NCBI GenBank assembly: GCA_033675265.1
Contig: JAUJYZ010001079.1
Coordinates: forward strand, 1 to 64,000
Origin: Actinostola sp. cb2023
Taxonomy: Eukaryota > Cnidaria > Anthozoa > Actiniaria > Actinostolidae
Length of the DNA: 64,000 nt
Direction: 5' to 3'
Under the pieces are notes generated by a model that had not been told where the DNA came from, ran no database searches, and saw only the letters and a list, made by a program, of their open reading frames with translations. A program made the translations under genes and the position numbers. This document shows, piece by piece, positions 45,690-54,464 of this stretch. Positions within the stretch are counted from its first letter, which is position 1; each line of letters begins with the position of its first letter.

Positions 45690-45835
45690 GGGTTATACCA
45701 TATCATGCAAAATGGTGAAAAATCGTCCAAAACGGCCATTTTTGGTGGGTTATAGCCCATGCAAAATGGTTAAAATTCGTTCTAAAAAATGGTCACAAAT
45801 CGTCGTAAATGGCCATTTTTGGTGGGTTATTATAT
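45690..45835. repeat. Direct repeats with GGCCATTTTTGGTGGGTTAT
   Basis: GGCCATTTTTGGTGGGTTAT occurs at about 45733 and 45812, with CATGCAAAATGGT(G/T)AAAA near 45707 and 45767. This is a short imperfect tandem block. Confidence 0.75.
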
Positions 45836-45975
45836 GATCCTGTTTACAGAGTACCAGTACCCTATAGAGTGCAAATACTATGGTTATAACCCCTCTTTAT
45901 CCATTATGTCATGACATGGTACTTGTACCCTAGAGTGCAAACTGTGGTTGTTTTACGAACTTTCATTCTTTGAAG

Positions 45976-46048
45976 ATTGCGCACTATTTCGATGGACAAG
46001 GAGACGGTGGAACAATAAAGCGAGATGTGGGAAGCCTACAAGTATTAG
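45976..46048 (+). CDS. Mosaic receptor gene, exon 15: continuation of Cys-rich segment
   Basis: 73 nt, phase 0 in and phase 1 out (acceptor TTCATTCTTTGAAG, donor TTAG/GTATTT). It encodes IAHYFDGQGDGGTIKRDVGS followed by LQVL. It has no cysteine and no recognised motif, and phase continuity with exons 14 and 16 is exact. Confidence 0.6.
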
Positions 46049-46553
46049 GTATTTTACAATTCGGGTTCACACATTTATTATATTTTTTTGTCGAAGAACG
46101 AAATATAGGACCGTATTTTGGATGTTTTATTTTTTATTTTTTATATATATATTTTGGATATATTTTGGATAGTTACTTCAAACTGGCTTTTCAATCAATC
46201 ATGCAGAATCGTGTGATGAAAATTAACCAATCAGAGTGCGAGAAATTCTACATTTTTGGCTAGCGCGCGCTCGTACAGAGATTTCCAAGTTTTCACTGAG
46301 TGTAATTTGTGGTTTTTCTAACCTCTATATACACCTATTCCAAAAATCGTTGTCCGGGCCGAAAGCAACAATCAAGAAGCCGACGACCGCAAAGGGCATT
46401 GGGACTTTCTCCTTATTCATTTATTCATCCGTAGACATTTTGACAACATGCATTTTCAAATGGCCGAATAGTTCCAAATGATTGCTACTGCAACGTCCGT
46501 AGGGATAACTTCTCAAGTACCACGGATAAATTAATACATTATTTTTCTTTCAG

Positions 46554-46646
46554 TAACCACTGTGCTGCTGTGTCCATTTAATATTAGTGTATGTTCTGGA
46601 TGGATTATAGAAAGTCAACCTAAAACAAGTGCATGGACAATGCAAG
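46554..46646 (+). CDS. Mosaic receptor gene, exon 16: MAM domain 1, part a
   Basis: 93 nt, phase 1-1 (acceptor TTTTTCTTTCAG, donor CAAG/GTTAGA). LLCPFNISVCSGW followed by TSAWTMQ matches the MAM opening CxFExxxCxWxxx..(D/S)xWxxx, with the first two of four conserved cysteines. Confidence 0.82.
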
Positions 46647-46684
46647 GTTAGAACCGATCATAGATATGTTAATAATGTGAACTT

Positions 46685-46692
46685 GATGATGT

Positions 46693-46724
<32 letters not shown>

Positions 46725-47540
46725 CTAGGAGCATTGAGTATTGATGACGACGTTGATGATGATAGATTATGATGATTACCTATTTGGTTTGGTCTTATAT
46801 CATAGATCAGTGTGTTGGAACTTTTTTCCAGATAATTCAGTAGTTGCTCTGCGCGCATGCTAAATAGAAATATATATTCATCCTCCCTTCCATCCATCCA
46901 TCTTCATCCCATGCGTGCATCCATACATACATCCTCCCATCCATCCATCCATCCATCCATCCATCCATCCATCCATCCATCCATCCATCCATCCATCCAT
47001 CCATCCATCCATCCATCCATCCTCCCATCCATACTCCCATCCATCCTCCCATCCATCCTCCCATCCATCCTCCCATCCATCCTCCCATCCATCCTCCCAT
47101 CCATCCTCCCATCATCACATGCATGCATCCATACATCCATCCTCCCATCCATCTGTCCATCCTCCCATCCATCCATTCATCCATCATCCCATCCTCCCAT
47201 CCATTCATCCATTCATCCATTCATCCATCCTCCCATCCTCCCATCCATTCATCCATCCATCCTCCCATCCATCCTCCCATCCATCCTCCCATCATCCCAT
47301 GCATGCATCCATGCATGCATCCATACATCCATCCTCTCATCCATCCATCCATCCTCACATCCTCACATCCATCCGTCGAACCTCCCATCCATCCATTCAT
47401 CCCATCCTCCCATCCATTCATCCATCCTCCCATCCATTCATCCATTCATCCATCCTCCCATCCTCCCATCCTCCCATCCATTCATCCATTCATCCATCCG
47501 TCCTCCCATGCATACATCCGATTCTCATCCATCCATCCAC
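46685..47540. repeat. (GAT)n then (CCAT)n microsatellites in intron 16
   Basis: A short GATGAT tract (46685-46725), then about 660 bp of CCAT/CCTC tetramer variants from 46875. The His-Pro-Ser-Ile and Met-Asp-Gly-Trp frames are artefacts. Confidence 0.94.
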
Positions 47541-47624
47541 TCATTCACTCACACGTGCACATTTATTAGTCCATTGAATCATCAGTTCAACCACCATTCA
47601 TTCTGGATATCTTTGTTTCTTCAG

Positions 47625-47881
47625 AGGAAGGCTCGGTGCATTTCAACTCATCAGGAACATCCACGCTGACGTCACCTAAGTTGCCATGGAGATCAAGTTA
47701 CACGGACATAAAGTTTTGCTTAGATTTTCAATACAAGATGCCAAGTAACACGACTAGTTCACTTAAAGTTCATATCCTACTCCCTGGACATAATGCGAGC
47801 TTAGGGTGGTCACTAAGTGGTTACCATGGCAACACCTGGAATCAAGCTAGCGTCCATTTTGATGGACATAAAACATCTCTG
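47625..47881 (+). CDS. Mosaic receptor gene, exon 17: MAM domain 1, part b
   Basis: 257 nt, phase 1 in and phase 0 out (acceptor TTGTTTCTTCAG, donor TCTG/GTAAAG). [18 protein letters not shown], then [13 protein letters not shown] with the third MAM cysteine, [29 protein letters not shown]. This is the typical MAM order C(L)xFxYxM - L.V - W...G..W..A.V. Confidence 0.87.
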
Positions 47882-48040
47882 GTAAAGTCAATCAATATGT
47901 CCAGTGGTTGCTCAAATAAAAATAGACCAAGATTCTCCTGTTTTTCTTGTCGACGACTTCCTTGGTTTCCATGGAAACAGTAATTCAGCAAGTTTTGCCA
48001 CAGGAAGCCCAGCCATAGAAATAAGTCAAAATACTATAAT

Positions 48041-48480
48041 TATTTGTATGCGCGCGTAATTTCTTGAACGTAAACGCGCGCGTTTCCGTGCGTAAGAACA
48101 GAGGTAGCCCGCTCAATATAGTAACCACGCCTCTGCCACAGGAAGCTCGCCATAAAGGAGCGCGCATGCAAATACAGTCGAACCTCCTGTAAGCGACCAC
48201 CCAAAATATGAAACGTTGTGGTCGCTTAAGAGAGGTGTTCGCTTACGAGAGGTTCCAACTATAGTGATTTGACTTGGAACTGAGCTTTTGGTATTTTGAA
48301 GAACTGGTCGCTTAGGAGAGGTGGTCGCAACGGGAAGTTCAAGTGTATAACAATTATTGGTATGCGCGCGTAATTTCTTGAACGTAAACGCGCGCGTTTC
48401 CGTGCGTAACTGTACAGGGAGCCCGCCCAATATAGTAACCGCGCCTTACCACAGGAAGCCCGTCATAAAAGAGCGCGCAT
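48041..48480. repeat. Direct repeats flanking a pogo-like palindrome in intron 17
   Basis: A ~130-bp block with TATGCGCGCGTAATTTCTTG, AACGTAAACGCGCGCGTTTC and AATATAGTAACC(A/G)CGCC occurs at about 48047-48173 and 48359-48480. It flanks a CAGTCGAACCTCCTGTAAGC / GCTTACGAGAGGTTCCAACT palindrome. Note the GCGCGC-rich composition. Confidence 0.82.
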
Positions 48481-48559
48481 ACAATTACATTACATGTAGC
48501 GTCACTGAACTGACTGTGTCGTTACGTGCTGATATTCTTCCTCGTGTGGTCGTTTCTAG

Positions 48560-48665
48560 GTTAGATTTACTGGTAATTCTACACTCAACAACCCTGACGT
48601 GTATCTACGATATGCCAGAATAACCACGGAAAACTGTGCTTTAAAACCACTCTTTGCTCAACCTG
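48560..48665 (+). CDS. Mosaic receptor gene, exon 18: MAM domain 1, part c
   Basis: 106 nt, phase 0 in and phase 1 out (acceptor GGTCGTTTCTAG, donor CCTG/GTACGT). VRFTGNSTLNNPDVYLRYAR then ITTENC closes the MAM fold with the fourth cysteine. The usual I(A)(L/I)DD is replaced by VYLRYAR. Confidence 0.8.
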
Positions 48666-48829
48666 GTACGTATGACATGGAACTGCTAGATTGGTTAATA
48701 TATTTTTGCCCTTTAATTGAGAGTGCGAAGTGGAGGATACCGCTTAACTTAGTGCGGGCTCATTGTTAAATAAAGTATTTGCTCAACGTTAACCTGGTAC
48801 TTATAGATATCCATCATAGTTTTGTAAAT

Positions 48830-49115
48830 TCATCCATTCATTCATTCGTTGATTCGTGCGTTCAATCATTCGCTCATTCATTCATTTGTTCATTTATTTA
48901 TTCATCCATCCATCCATCCATTCATTGGTTCATTCATTCATTCATTCGTTCAATCATCCATCCATCCATCCACAAATTCATCCATTAATTTATCCATTCA
49001 TTCATTCATCCATTCATTTGTTCATTCATTCATCCATTCATCCATTCATCCATTCATCCATTTATCCATTCGTTTATTCATGCGTTCATTCATTCATTCA
49101 TTCGTTCGATCTTTA
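48830..49115. repeat. (CATT)n/(CATC)n microsatellite in intron 18
   Basis: About 290 bp of TTCA/TCCA tetramers, degenerate throughout. Confidence 0.93.
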
Positions 49116-49190
49116 ATTCATTTCTACCCTTTCCTTCTTTCATTAATCCGTCCACTCATTATTATTTACAATAACGACTTTCACAAATAG

Positions 49191-49415
49191 ATTACAAGTG
49201 CAGCCAAGGCCATCTAAAGTGCTCAAACGGCGAATGTTATTCCTACTTACTTCGCTGTAACGGCAAAACCGATGGCTGTCTTGATGGATCTGACGAAAAG
49301 GGATGCGTATGTCAGACAAACGAGTTCCAATGTTCTGATGGCAAATGCCTTCCAACACTGAAGCTCTGTAATGGAGAAAAGGACTGTGGTGACGGATTGG
49401 ATGAAAGGAATTGCG
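49191..49415 (+). CDS. Mosaic receptor gene, exon 19: two LDL-receptor class A domains
   Basis: 225 nt, phase 1-1 (acceptor TTTCACAAATAG, donor TGCG/GTAAGA). Domain one is CSQGHLKCSNGECYSYLLRC, then DGCLDGSDEKGC. Domain two is CQTNEFQCSDGKCLPTLKLC, then DCGDGLDERNC. Each has six cysteines and the acidic calcium-binding cluster; in the second the Ser of DGSDE is Leu. LDLa domains usually mediate ligand binding in receptors. Confidence 0.93.
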
Positions 49416-49436
49416 GTAAGAAGTGTTTACCGTAAA

Positions 49437-49870
49437 AACCACGTATAAGCCGCACCCACATATGAGCCGCACCCTCGTATAAGCCGCACCCACGTATAGC
49501 CGCACCCACATATAAACCGCACCCACGTATAAGCCGCACCCACATATAAACCGCACCCACGTATTAGCCGCACCCACGTATAAGCCGCACACACGTATAA
49601 GCCGCACCCACGCATAAGCCGCATCCACGTATAAGCCGCACCCTCGTATAAGCCGCACCCACGTATAAGCCGCACCCACGTATAAGCCGCACCCACGTAT
49701 TAGCCGCACACACGTATAAGCCGCACCCACGTATAAGCCGCACCCACGTATAAACCGCACACACATATAAACCGCACCCACGTATAAGCCACACTCACGT
49801 ATAAGCCGCACCCACGTATAAGCCGATTTTGAAAGAGACTATAATAAGAAAAAGTGCGGCTTATACGTGA
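49437..49870. repeat. 17-bp tandem array (CACGTATAAGCCGCACC)
   Basis: About 23 degenerate copies of CACGTATAAGCCGCACC. To the right, AAAAAGTGCGGCTTATACGT and GAGTGTTTTTGCC lie in inverse orientation. They pair with ACCGTAAAAACCACGTATAA at the left edge, so the array looks like an amplified transposon terminus. Confidence 0.9.
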
Positions 49871-49973
49871 GTGTTTTTGCCTTCAATATTAGAACATTCC
49901 CATTAAAATATCATAAACATGCTTGAGAGAGAGCAGGCCTATTATTATTGATACATATTTCTGTCACCAACAG

Positions 49974-50057
49974 ACAACGATTGTCAAGATTTGTTGTGTC
50001 CAGACGGCAGCTGTAAACCCTGGTCAGCGATCTGCTCTAAGGCTCGTAAAATATCGG
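49974..50057 (+). CDS. Mosaic receptor gene, exon 20: truncated LDLa-like segment
   Basis: 84 nt, phase 1-1 (acceptor TCACCAACAG, donor ATCGG/GTAAAG). NDCQDLLCPDGSCKPWSAIC carries the first four cysteines of an LDLa domain. The acidic DCxDGSDE half is missing and is replaced by SKARKIS. It may be a decayed third LDLa or a distinct linker. Confidence 0.7.
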
Positions 50058-50089
50058 GTAAAGTCTGATATGATTTGCGACCATGTTGG

Positions 50090-50220
50090 TTCCCGATAAC
50101 AAAGCATTCCTCCGATTAGCTTCTATTGTTTGTACCACCAACACGGTTTCACGTGACGTCATGGCGGCCATGTTGGTTCCCGATAACAAAGCATTCCTCA
50201 TTTAATAGCTTCTCTTGTTT
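50090..50220. repeat. Tandem pair with CATGTTGGTTCCCGATAACA
   Basis: CATGTTGGTTCCCGATAACA followed by AAGCATTCCTC occurs at about 50081 and 50168, with CTTCT(A/C)TTGTTTGTA after each. It is related to the GGCGGCCATGTTGG palindromes at 4018 and 16735. Confidence 0.82.
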
Positions 50221-50265
50221 GTATCAGCTACATGGCCGCTGCGTCTTTGTACTTTAAATCTACAG

Positions 50266-50301
50266 GTATTGATTGCAAACCAGCAATAACGTTTGATCGG
50301 G
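50266..50301 (+). CDS. Mosaic receptor gene, tentative micro-exon 21
   Basis: 36 nt, phase 1-1, between TTTAAATCTACAG and a weak donor CGGG/GTGATG. It encodes GIDCKPAITFDRG. The single cysteine and fitting phase are suggestive, but the donor is poor and the exon could be skipped without breaking frame. Confidence 0.3.
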
Positions 50302-50405
50302 GTGATGATTCGACCACTCCACCCCACCCCACCCCGCTCCGGTTAATAAGTACATATGATATTAACACCACGTCGCATGTTGTGTTTATGATTGCTTGTC
50401 TTCAG

Positions 50406-50486
50406 ATACTTGTTATGCACCACAAACAGAGTGTGATTTGGCGATATTTTCTAATTCAGTAAATGTAAACTGCAACCAACCCTACG
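50406..50486 (+). CDS. Mosaic receptor gene, exon 22: Cys-containing linker
   Basis: 81 nt, phase 1-1 (acceptor GCTTGTCTTCAG, donor TACG/GTATGT). It encodes DTCYAPQTECDLAIFSNS then VNVNCNQPYG, with three cysteines. No family was recognised. It lies between the LDLa region and MAM 2. Confidence 0.6.
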
Positions 50487-50592
50487 GTATGTTAATAAAG
50501 GAAAAAGCCGCATATTAGAACTTGATTAAAATTTGATACTGCACAAATAATTGCCTATTATAGATTTGTATAGTTTCAGTGACTGCATCCAT

Positions 50593-50713
50593 ATAAGCCA
50601 GTTCACGCTGTCGTCCGCCATTTTGAATTGGGATCAAACGCGGCAAAATTTATAGAAATTGTACCGCGTTTGTCCCAAATCAAAATGGCGGACGACAGCG
50701 TGGACTGGCTTAT
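50593..50713. mobile_element. 121-bp palindromic MITE in intron 22
   Basis: ATAAGCCAGTTCACGCTGTC followed by GTCCGCCATTTTGA on the left. TCAAAATGGCGGACGACAGC and GTGGACTGGCTTAT on the right are the inverse. The centre contains AACGCGG/CCGCGTT. Confidence 0.86.
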
Positions 50714-50795
50714 TGAACTAGTTTTTGGACCAGCAGCAAGCATATTTTCCTCTCATGTTCTCATGAATTAGTAATGAGTTTTCTAATTCTAACAG

Positions 50796-50933
50796 GAAAA
50801 TGCAGCTTTGAAAACAGCCGTTGTAATCTGGAACCAGCGAATGAATCCAGCATTTTGTGGCAGAGAACAATTGGGAATGACTCTAAGGTCAAGTCGGTGC
50901 TATTTGAAGATCATACAAAGCTGTCATCAGATG
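50796..50933 (+). CDS. Mosaic receptor gene, exon 23: MAM domain 2, part a
   Basis: 138 nt, phase 1-1 (acceptor AATTCTAACAG, donor GATG/GTAGGA). GKCSFENSRCNLEPANE then ILWQRTIGND gives the MAM opening with cysteines one and two and the conserved Trp. The tail SVLFEDHTKLSSDG leads into exon 24. Confidence 0.85.
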
Positions 50934-50940
50934 GTAGGAA

Positions 50941-51523
50941 CTCGATGTAGCTATATTAGGTCATTACATGTATTTCCACGAGCCATTCCATATTTTCCCA
51001 GGGGACAAGAAACCCGGCCCAGTTCTCTTTCTAAATTCATCAGTTTTTATAGAAGGCTTGGTCACTAATCAAAATGGCGACTATAACTTTATTTCTATAT
51101 TAGGTCATGATTACATATATTTCCAAGAGCGGGGACAAGAAACCCGGTCCAGTTCTCTGTCTAAATTCATTTTTATAGAAGGCTTGGTCACTAATCAAAA
51201 TGGCGACTATACCTCCTATTTATTTCTATATTAGGTCATTACATGTATTTCCAAGAGCCATTACATATTTCCCCGGGGACAAGAAACCCGGTCCAGTTCT
51301 CTGTCTAAATTCATTTTTATAGAAGGCTTGGTCACTAATCAAAATGGCGACTATGCCTCCTATTTATTTCTATATTAGGTCATTACATGTATTTCCAAGA
51401 GCCATTACATATTTCCCCCGGGACAAAGAAACCCAGCCCAGTTCTCTGTCTAAGTTCATTTTTATAGAAGGCTTGGTCACTATGCAAAATGGCGACTATA
51501 ACTCCTATTTATTTCTATATTAG
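50941..51523. repeat. Tandem ~120-155-bp repeats in intron 23 that include the exon 24 acceptor
   Basis: Four copies (AG at 50958-59, 51112-13, 51233-34, 51377-78) precede the real acceptor at 51522-23. Each reads TATTTCTATATTAGGTCATT or a close variant, then ACATGTATTTCCA. Each then runs through GGACAAGAAACCCGG and GGCTTGGTCACTAATCAAAA. The unit thus contains the 3' splice site and the first ~20 nt of exon 24. Confidence 0.9.
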
Positions 51524-51765
51524 GTCATTACATGTATTTCCACGATTCAAGCAAGTTTCCTTCAAAGGGAAGGCTAATCAGAGACAAAGTTGCTGCAAAT
51601 ACCAGCTGTTTTCAATTCTGGTATTTCCTTAGCGGAACAGCATCATTAACCATCTATACCGCTACTACTGGATCAGATGAGTCAAGGTCATGGAGTCACG
51701 CGGGAAATACCGCTGGCATGTGGGCGTTTGGTCAGACAAACATTTCACATAAAGATGAATTCAAA
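51524..51765 (+). CDS. Mosaic receptor gene, exon 24: MAM domain 2, part b
   Basis: 242 nt, phase 1 in and phase 0 out (acceptor TTCTATATTAG, donor CAAA/GTGAGT). It begins HYMYFHDSS after the split glycine, matching the MAM G.YMY(I/F).(S)S motif, which fixes the start. CFQFWYFLSGTASLTIYT carries cysteine three, followed by SWSHAGN and an FGQTN...F. It is in the same position and phase as exon 17 of MAM 1. Confidence 0.88.
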
Positions 51766-51798
51766 GTGAGTCTAAAAATCGTAAGGGAAGGATGGGGG

Positions 51799-52237
51799 TT
51801 AAAGTGCCTATGAAACGAAAATGTCGATCCTTGTTTTATTGTATATTATTGTTGTTTGGTCATTCTCTGAACATTTGCTGTATTTAAACATCGATCGACT
51901 TTGAGCGTGCGAACGTTTTCTTTTCGCGGTTCGAAAATTCTTAGTATCATTTTCAACCAAAATGTGCGACAAGAGACTGGGCCCTTGACAATGGCTCGGT
52001 GACGTCATAAGTTGTGCTTGCCTTTGTTTGCACAACTCTTGACGTCACATTTCTATAGTTTGACCTAGCGGGAATTGTCGCACTTTGAAATCCAAAATAC
52101 CCAAATTCGTGCGCGAAATAAAAAATGTTCCCGTAGCTCAATTCACTTTTAATTAACGCCATGTAAACAAGCAAATAGTACACTTTCGTAGTAGCAAATA
52201 AAAACGGGGTCTGTTTTTTCGTTTCATAGGCACTTTA
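51799..52237. mobile_element. ~439-bp MITE, TTAAAGTGCCTATGAAACG ends
   Basis: TTAAAGTGCCTATGAAACGA faces TCGTTTCATAGGCACTTTA. It is a relative of the elements at 53886 and 54465, which share the TTAAAGTGC start. Confidence 0.85.
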
Positions 52238-52771
52238 GGTAGAGGGGGAGGATTAGTAGGGATTCCACTTTTAAAATGGGGGTCAACTTTCACCGATGTT
52301 TTCTTCTCTTTTTGACGTCAATCATCATCACATTTAACGCTGAAGTACTCCAATGTGGAACCAAAGGAAGGTCGACCAATCAGCATCAAGTATATTCTGG
52401 TTTGAATAGGACAACCGCCAATTTGAATTTTGTCTTCCGGAACAAACTTGTTCCAACAGATTTCGTTCCCAGGGGTATTTCTCTGGGAGCGAGTAACGAG
52501 CGACAGAATACACCATGGGGTTCCCGAGGATGAACTTTTATGGGACAAATTTTAGTATTACCGAGTTCAAAAGTGGGCTTTCTTTTTCTTATGGCTACAA
52601 TTCGCCAACTGAATACCATGGCGCATGCGCCCTGTGCCACTGAGGAACCTAAAGGCTCATTGCTCATATAGCTGAAGCCCGCCGCTTGAACGCTCGGAGA
52701 GCTAGTGTCTTGTTTGATTATCAAATCAAGAGTGGTCACCACATATTAACCAAACTGCCATTTTTTAATAG
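52238..52771. other. Rest of intron 24
   Basis: Open frames on both strands occur here (about 52276-52740) without recognisable motifs or splice fit. The region is left intronic. Confidence 0.45.
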
Positions 52772-52868
52772 TTAATATTGGATGGAGTTACAGAAACTGC
52801 TAAGAGCTTCATAGCACTGGATGACTTGAATTTCTTAACGAAAGAATGTTCTAATGTCCACTACAAAG
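52772..52868 (+). CDS. Mosaic receptor gene, exon 25: MAM domain 2, part c
   Basis: 97 nt, phase 0 in and phase 1 out (acceptor CATTTTTTAATAG, donor AAAG/GTAATA). LILDGVTETAKSFIALDDLN then FLTKEC is the canonical MAM ending I(A)LDD(I/L)xF...C with cysteine four. Confidence 0.88.
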
Positions 52869-52876
52869 GTAATACT

Positions 52877-53080
52877 CCTTTCTACAGTTCCTGTCGCCAT
52901 CTTGAAAGGTAGCCGAGCCTTTGCATCGAAGCGAGACTGGCGATGACCTTGCAATGATAGAGACATGATAATTGTCCAAGCTGTTAAAAAAGGTATCTAG
53001 AATTGCAAGGTCACCGCCAGTCTCGCTTCGATGAAAAGGCTCGGCTACCTTTCAAGATGGCGACAGGAACTGTAAAAAGG
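52877..53080. mobile_element. ~204-bp MITE in intron 25
   Basis: CTACAGTTCCTGTCGCCATC, then TTGAAAGGTAGCCGAGCC on the left. GGCTCGGCTACCTTTCAAGA and TGGCGACAGGAACTGTA on the right. Only 8 bp separate it from the exon 25 donor. Confidence 0.88.
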
Positions 53081-53190
53081 AATATTGGATTTTCTAGTTT
53101 GTATTGCTCAACTACGAGAACGGAGTTTGGGTTTCGACGTCAGCCATTTTATTGATTAGCACAGTTTTATTTGTTATCGACTGCAAACAG

Positions 53191-53255
53191 TACATACAAA
53201 ACCTGTGCAATGTGAAACGACCGGACCCAACGCAAGCAAAAGCGCCAGCACAAGA
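53191..53255 (+). CDS. Mosaic receptor gene, tentative exon 26: Ser/Thr/Asn-rich linker
   Basis: After ATCGACTGCAAACAG, phase 1 gives VHTKPVQCETTGPNASKSAS then TRE. A donor-like AGAAT/GTAAAG at about 53255 returns phase 1. An alternative reading from TTTCTAG (53099) in phase 0 gives a hydrophobic stretch (VWVSTSAILLISTVLFVI) that could be a membrane segment ending at TGA 53293. It does not match the phase left by exon 25. Neither is secure. Confidence 0.3.
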
Positions 53256-53309
53256 GAATGTAAAGAACATTCAATACTTGCGTCTGTGCTTATGATATCC
53301 TCCCGGTTA

Positions 53310-53680
53310 AAATCCCCCCCCCCCCCCCCCCCCGATTATAAGCCCCCTTCATTTACTCCTCCCCATACGGGGTACCATGCATATACAGGAAACAATAATC
53401 AGGCATTTATATTAGGTGTACGTAGCAATAAAAAAAACGAGACTGATGGAGTCCAGTAGTATACGATAGCTTTTTGCTTGAAAATCCGATCAGATTATAG
53501 TTTTTTCTGAGCATATTCACGTGTAAAAACTATTACTGTTATTGTTGCATGAACACTGTTTAACTAAAATGGTCACGATTATAAACATTGTTTTTAAAAA
53601 ATAGAACGGATTTCAGACGTTTTTTTTCCTCCCCGGTTATAAGCCTCCCCCCCCCCCCCCCCCCCCCCCCCCCGCCACCC
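53310..53680. repeat. Poly-C tracts and GATTATAAGCCCC repeats
   Basis: Two C homopolymers (about 53312-53332 and 53648-53673). The recurring words GGTTATAAGCC, GATTATAAGCCCC and GTTATAAGCCC through 53755 form an imperfect repeat cluster. Confidence 0.85.
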
Positions 53681-53885
53681 CGATTATAAGCCCCACCCTG
53701 TTATAAGCCCACCACAAAACCCTTACGAAGTTATATAAGCCCAGGGCTTATAACCGGGATTCTACGGTATACCTCTTGGACTTGCGCTTGTGCTTCGATC
53801 CAAGGCTAGAATACGCCGGATGTTCTGAGACTGGATAGCACTCTCTTTTTGAACAAGCGGACTCCGGCTTTCCAAAGCAAGTTAT

Positions 53886-54236
53886 TTAAAGTGCTACTTG
53901 GACGAAAATCGGTCAAAATTTAAAATGAGCTGTAATTTTGCTGATGTAATATTGAAGGAACTATTTGACATTTAGTTAAAATGTTGCTTTCATATTTCAA
54001 CACAAAGTACTGTTTTTTACGAATTTGGGTTGAGTAGATGACGTCATGATGACGTCATCTACTCAACCCGTCACTCAAACACTCATAGCTGATATACATA
54101 GCTTTCTCGACAAGTATTCGATCAAATGGGTTTTTTTTCCCGGATTTAGTTTATTTATTGAAAATAACATCATTTACAATGGAACATTTTATTTTTTAAA
54201 TCGATCGATTTTCGTCCAAGTAGCTCTTTAAGTTTT
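53886..54236. mobile_element. ~350-bp MITE with central palindrome
   Basis: TTTAAAGTGCTACTTGGACG faces CGTCCAAGTAGCTCTTTAAG. Inside, 54027-54069 is a perfect 20-bp-arm palindrome, GGGTTGAGTAGATGACGTCA and its inverse around TGA, carrying two TGACGTCA words. Confidence 0.85.
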
Positions 54237-54348
54237 ATTTAGATCACAATTCTTCCCTACAATGTAAAAACGCAATTGTATACGTAAGTATTATAATTTT
54301 TTAATAATTTTTGCTGATTATAATTTCATCAAATTTGCATTTGTTTAG

Positions 54349-54414
54349 CTTCTCCTAATTGTGCTTTTGATGTTGATAAGTGCCATTGGACTGGGCATAA
54401 GGACTGGAGCATAG
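54349..54414 (+). CDS. Mosaic receptor gene, exon 27: start of MAM domain 3 (partial)
   Basis: 66 nt, phase 1-1 (acceptor GCATTTGTTTAG, donor ATAG/GTAAAG). ASPNCAFDVDKCHWTGHKDW then SI is a clear MAM opening (CxFxxxxCxWxxxxDW). By analogy with MAM 1 and 2, two more exons (phase 1-0 and 0-1) should follow, but none was convincingly found before the satellite at 57.5 kb. The gene end is therefore not in view. Confidence 0.75.
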   Translation, partial: LLLIVLLMLISAIGLGIRTGA

Positions 54415-54464
54415 GTAAAGGTTAGGGCAACGATAATATCCCGATCAACATTTACATTAGGGAC

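Noticed and set aside
49143..49811. Minus-strand 222-codon frame (GCGLYVGAAYTW-like repeats)
   Set aside because: Antisense of the 17-bp array and of LDLa exon 19; no independent signals.
52276..52742. Overlapping open frames on both strands in intron 24
   Set aside because: No motif, no splice fit, and they lie between two MAM exons that join in frame without them.
53104..53295. Open frame with a hydrophobic VWVSTSAILLISTVLFVI stretch as the receptor's membrane anchor and C-terminus
   Set aside because: Attractive as a transmembrane end, but it needs phase 0 while exon 25 leaves phase 1, and a further MAM exon follows at 54349. Kept only as an alternative to tentative exon 26.
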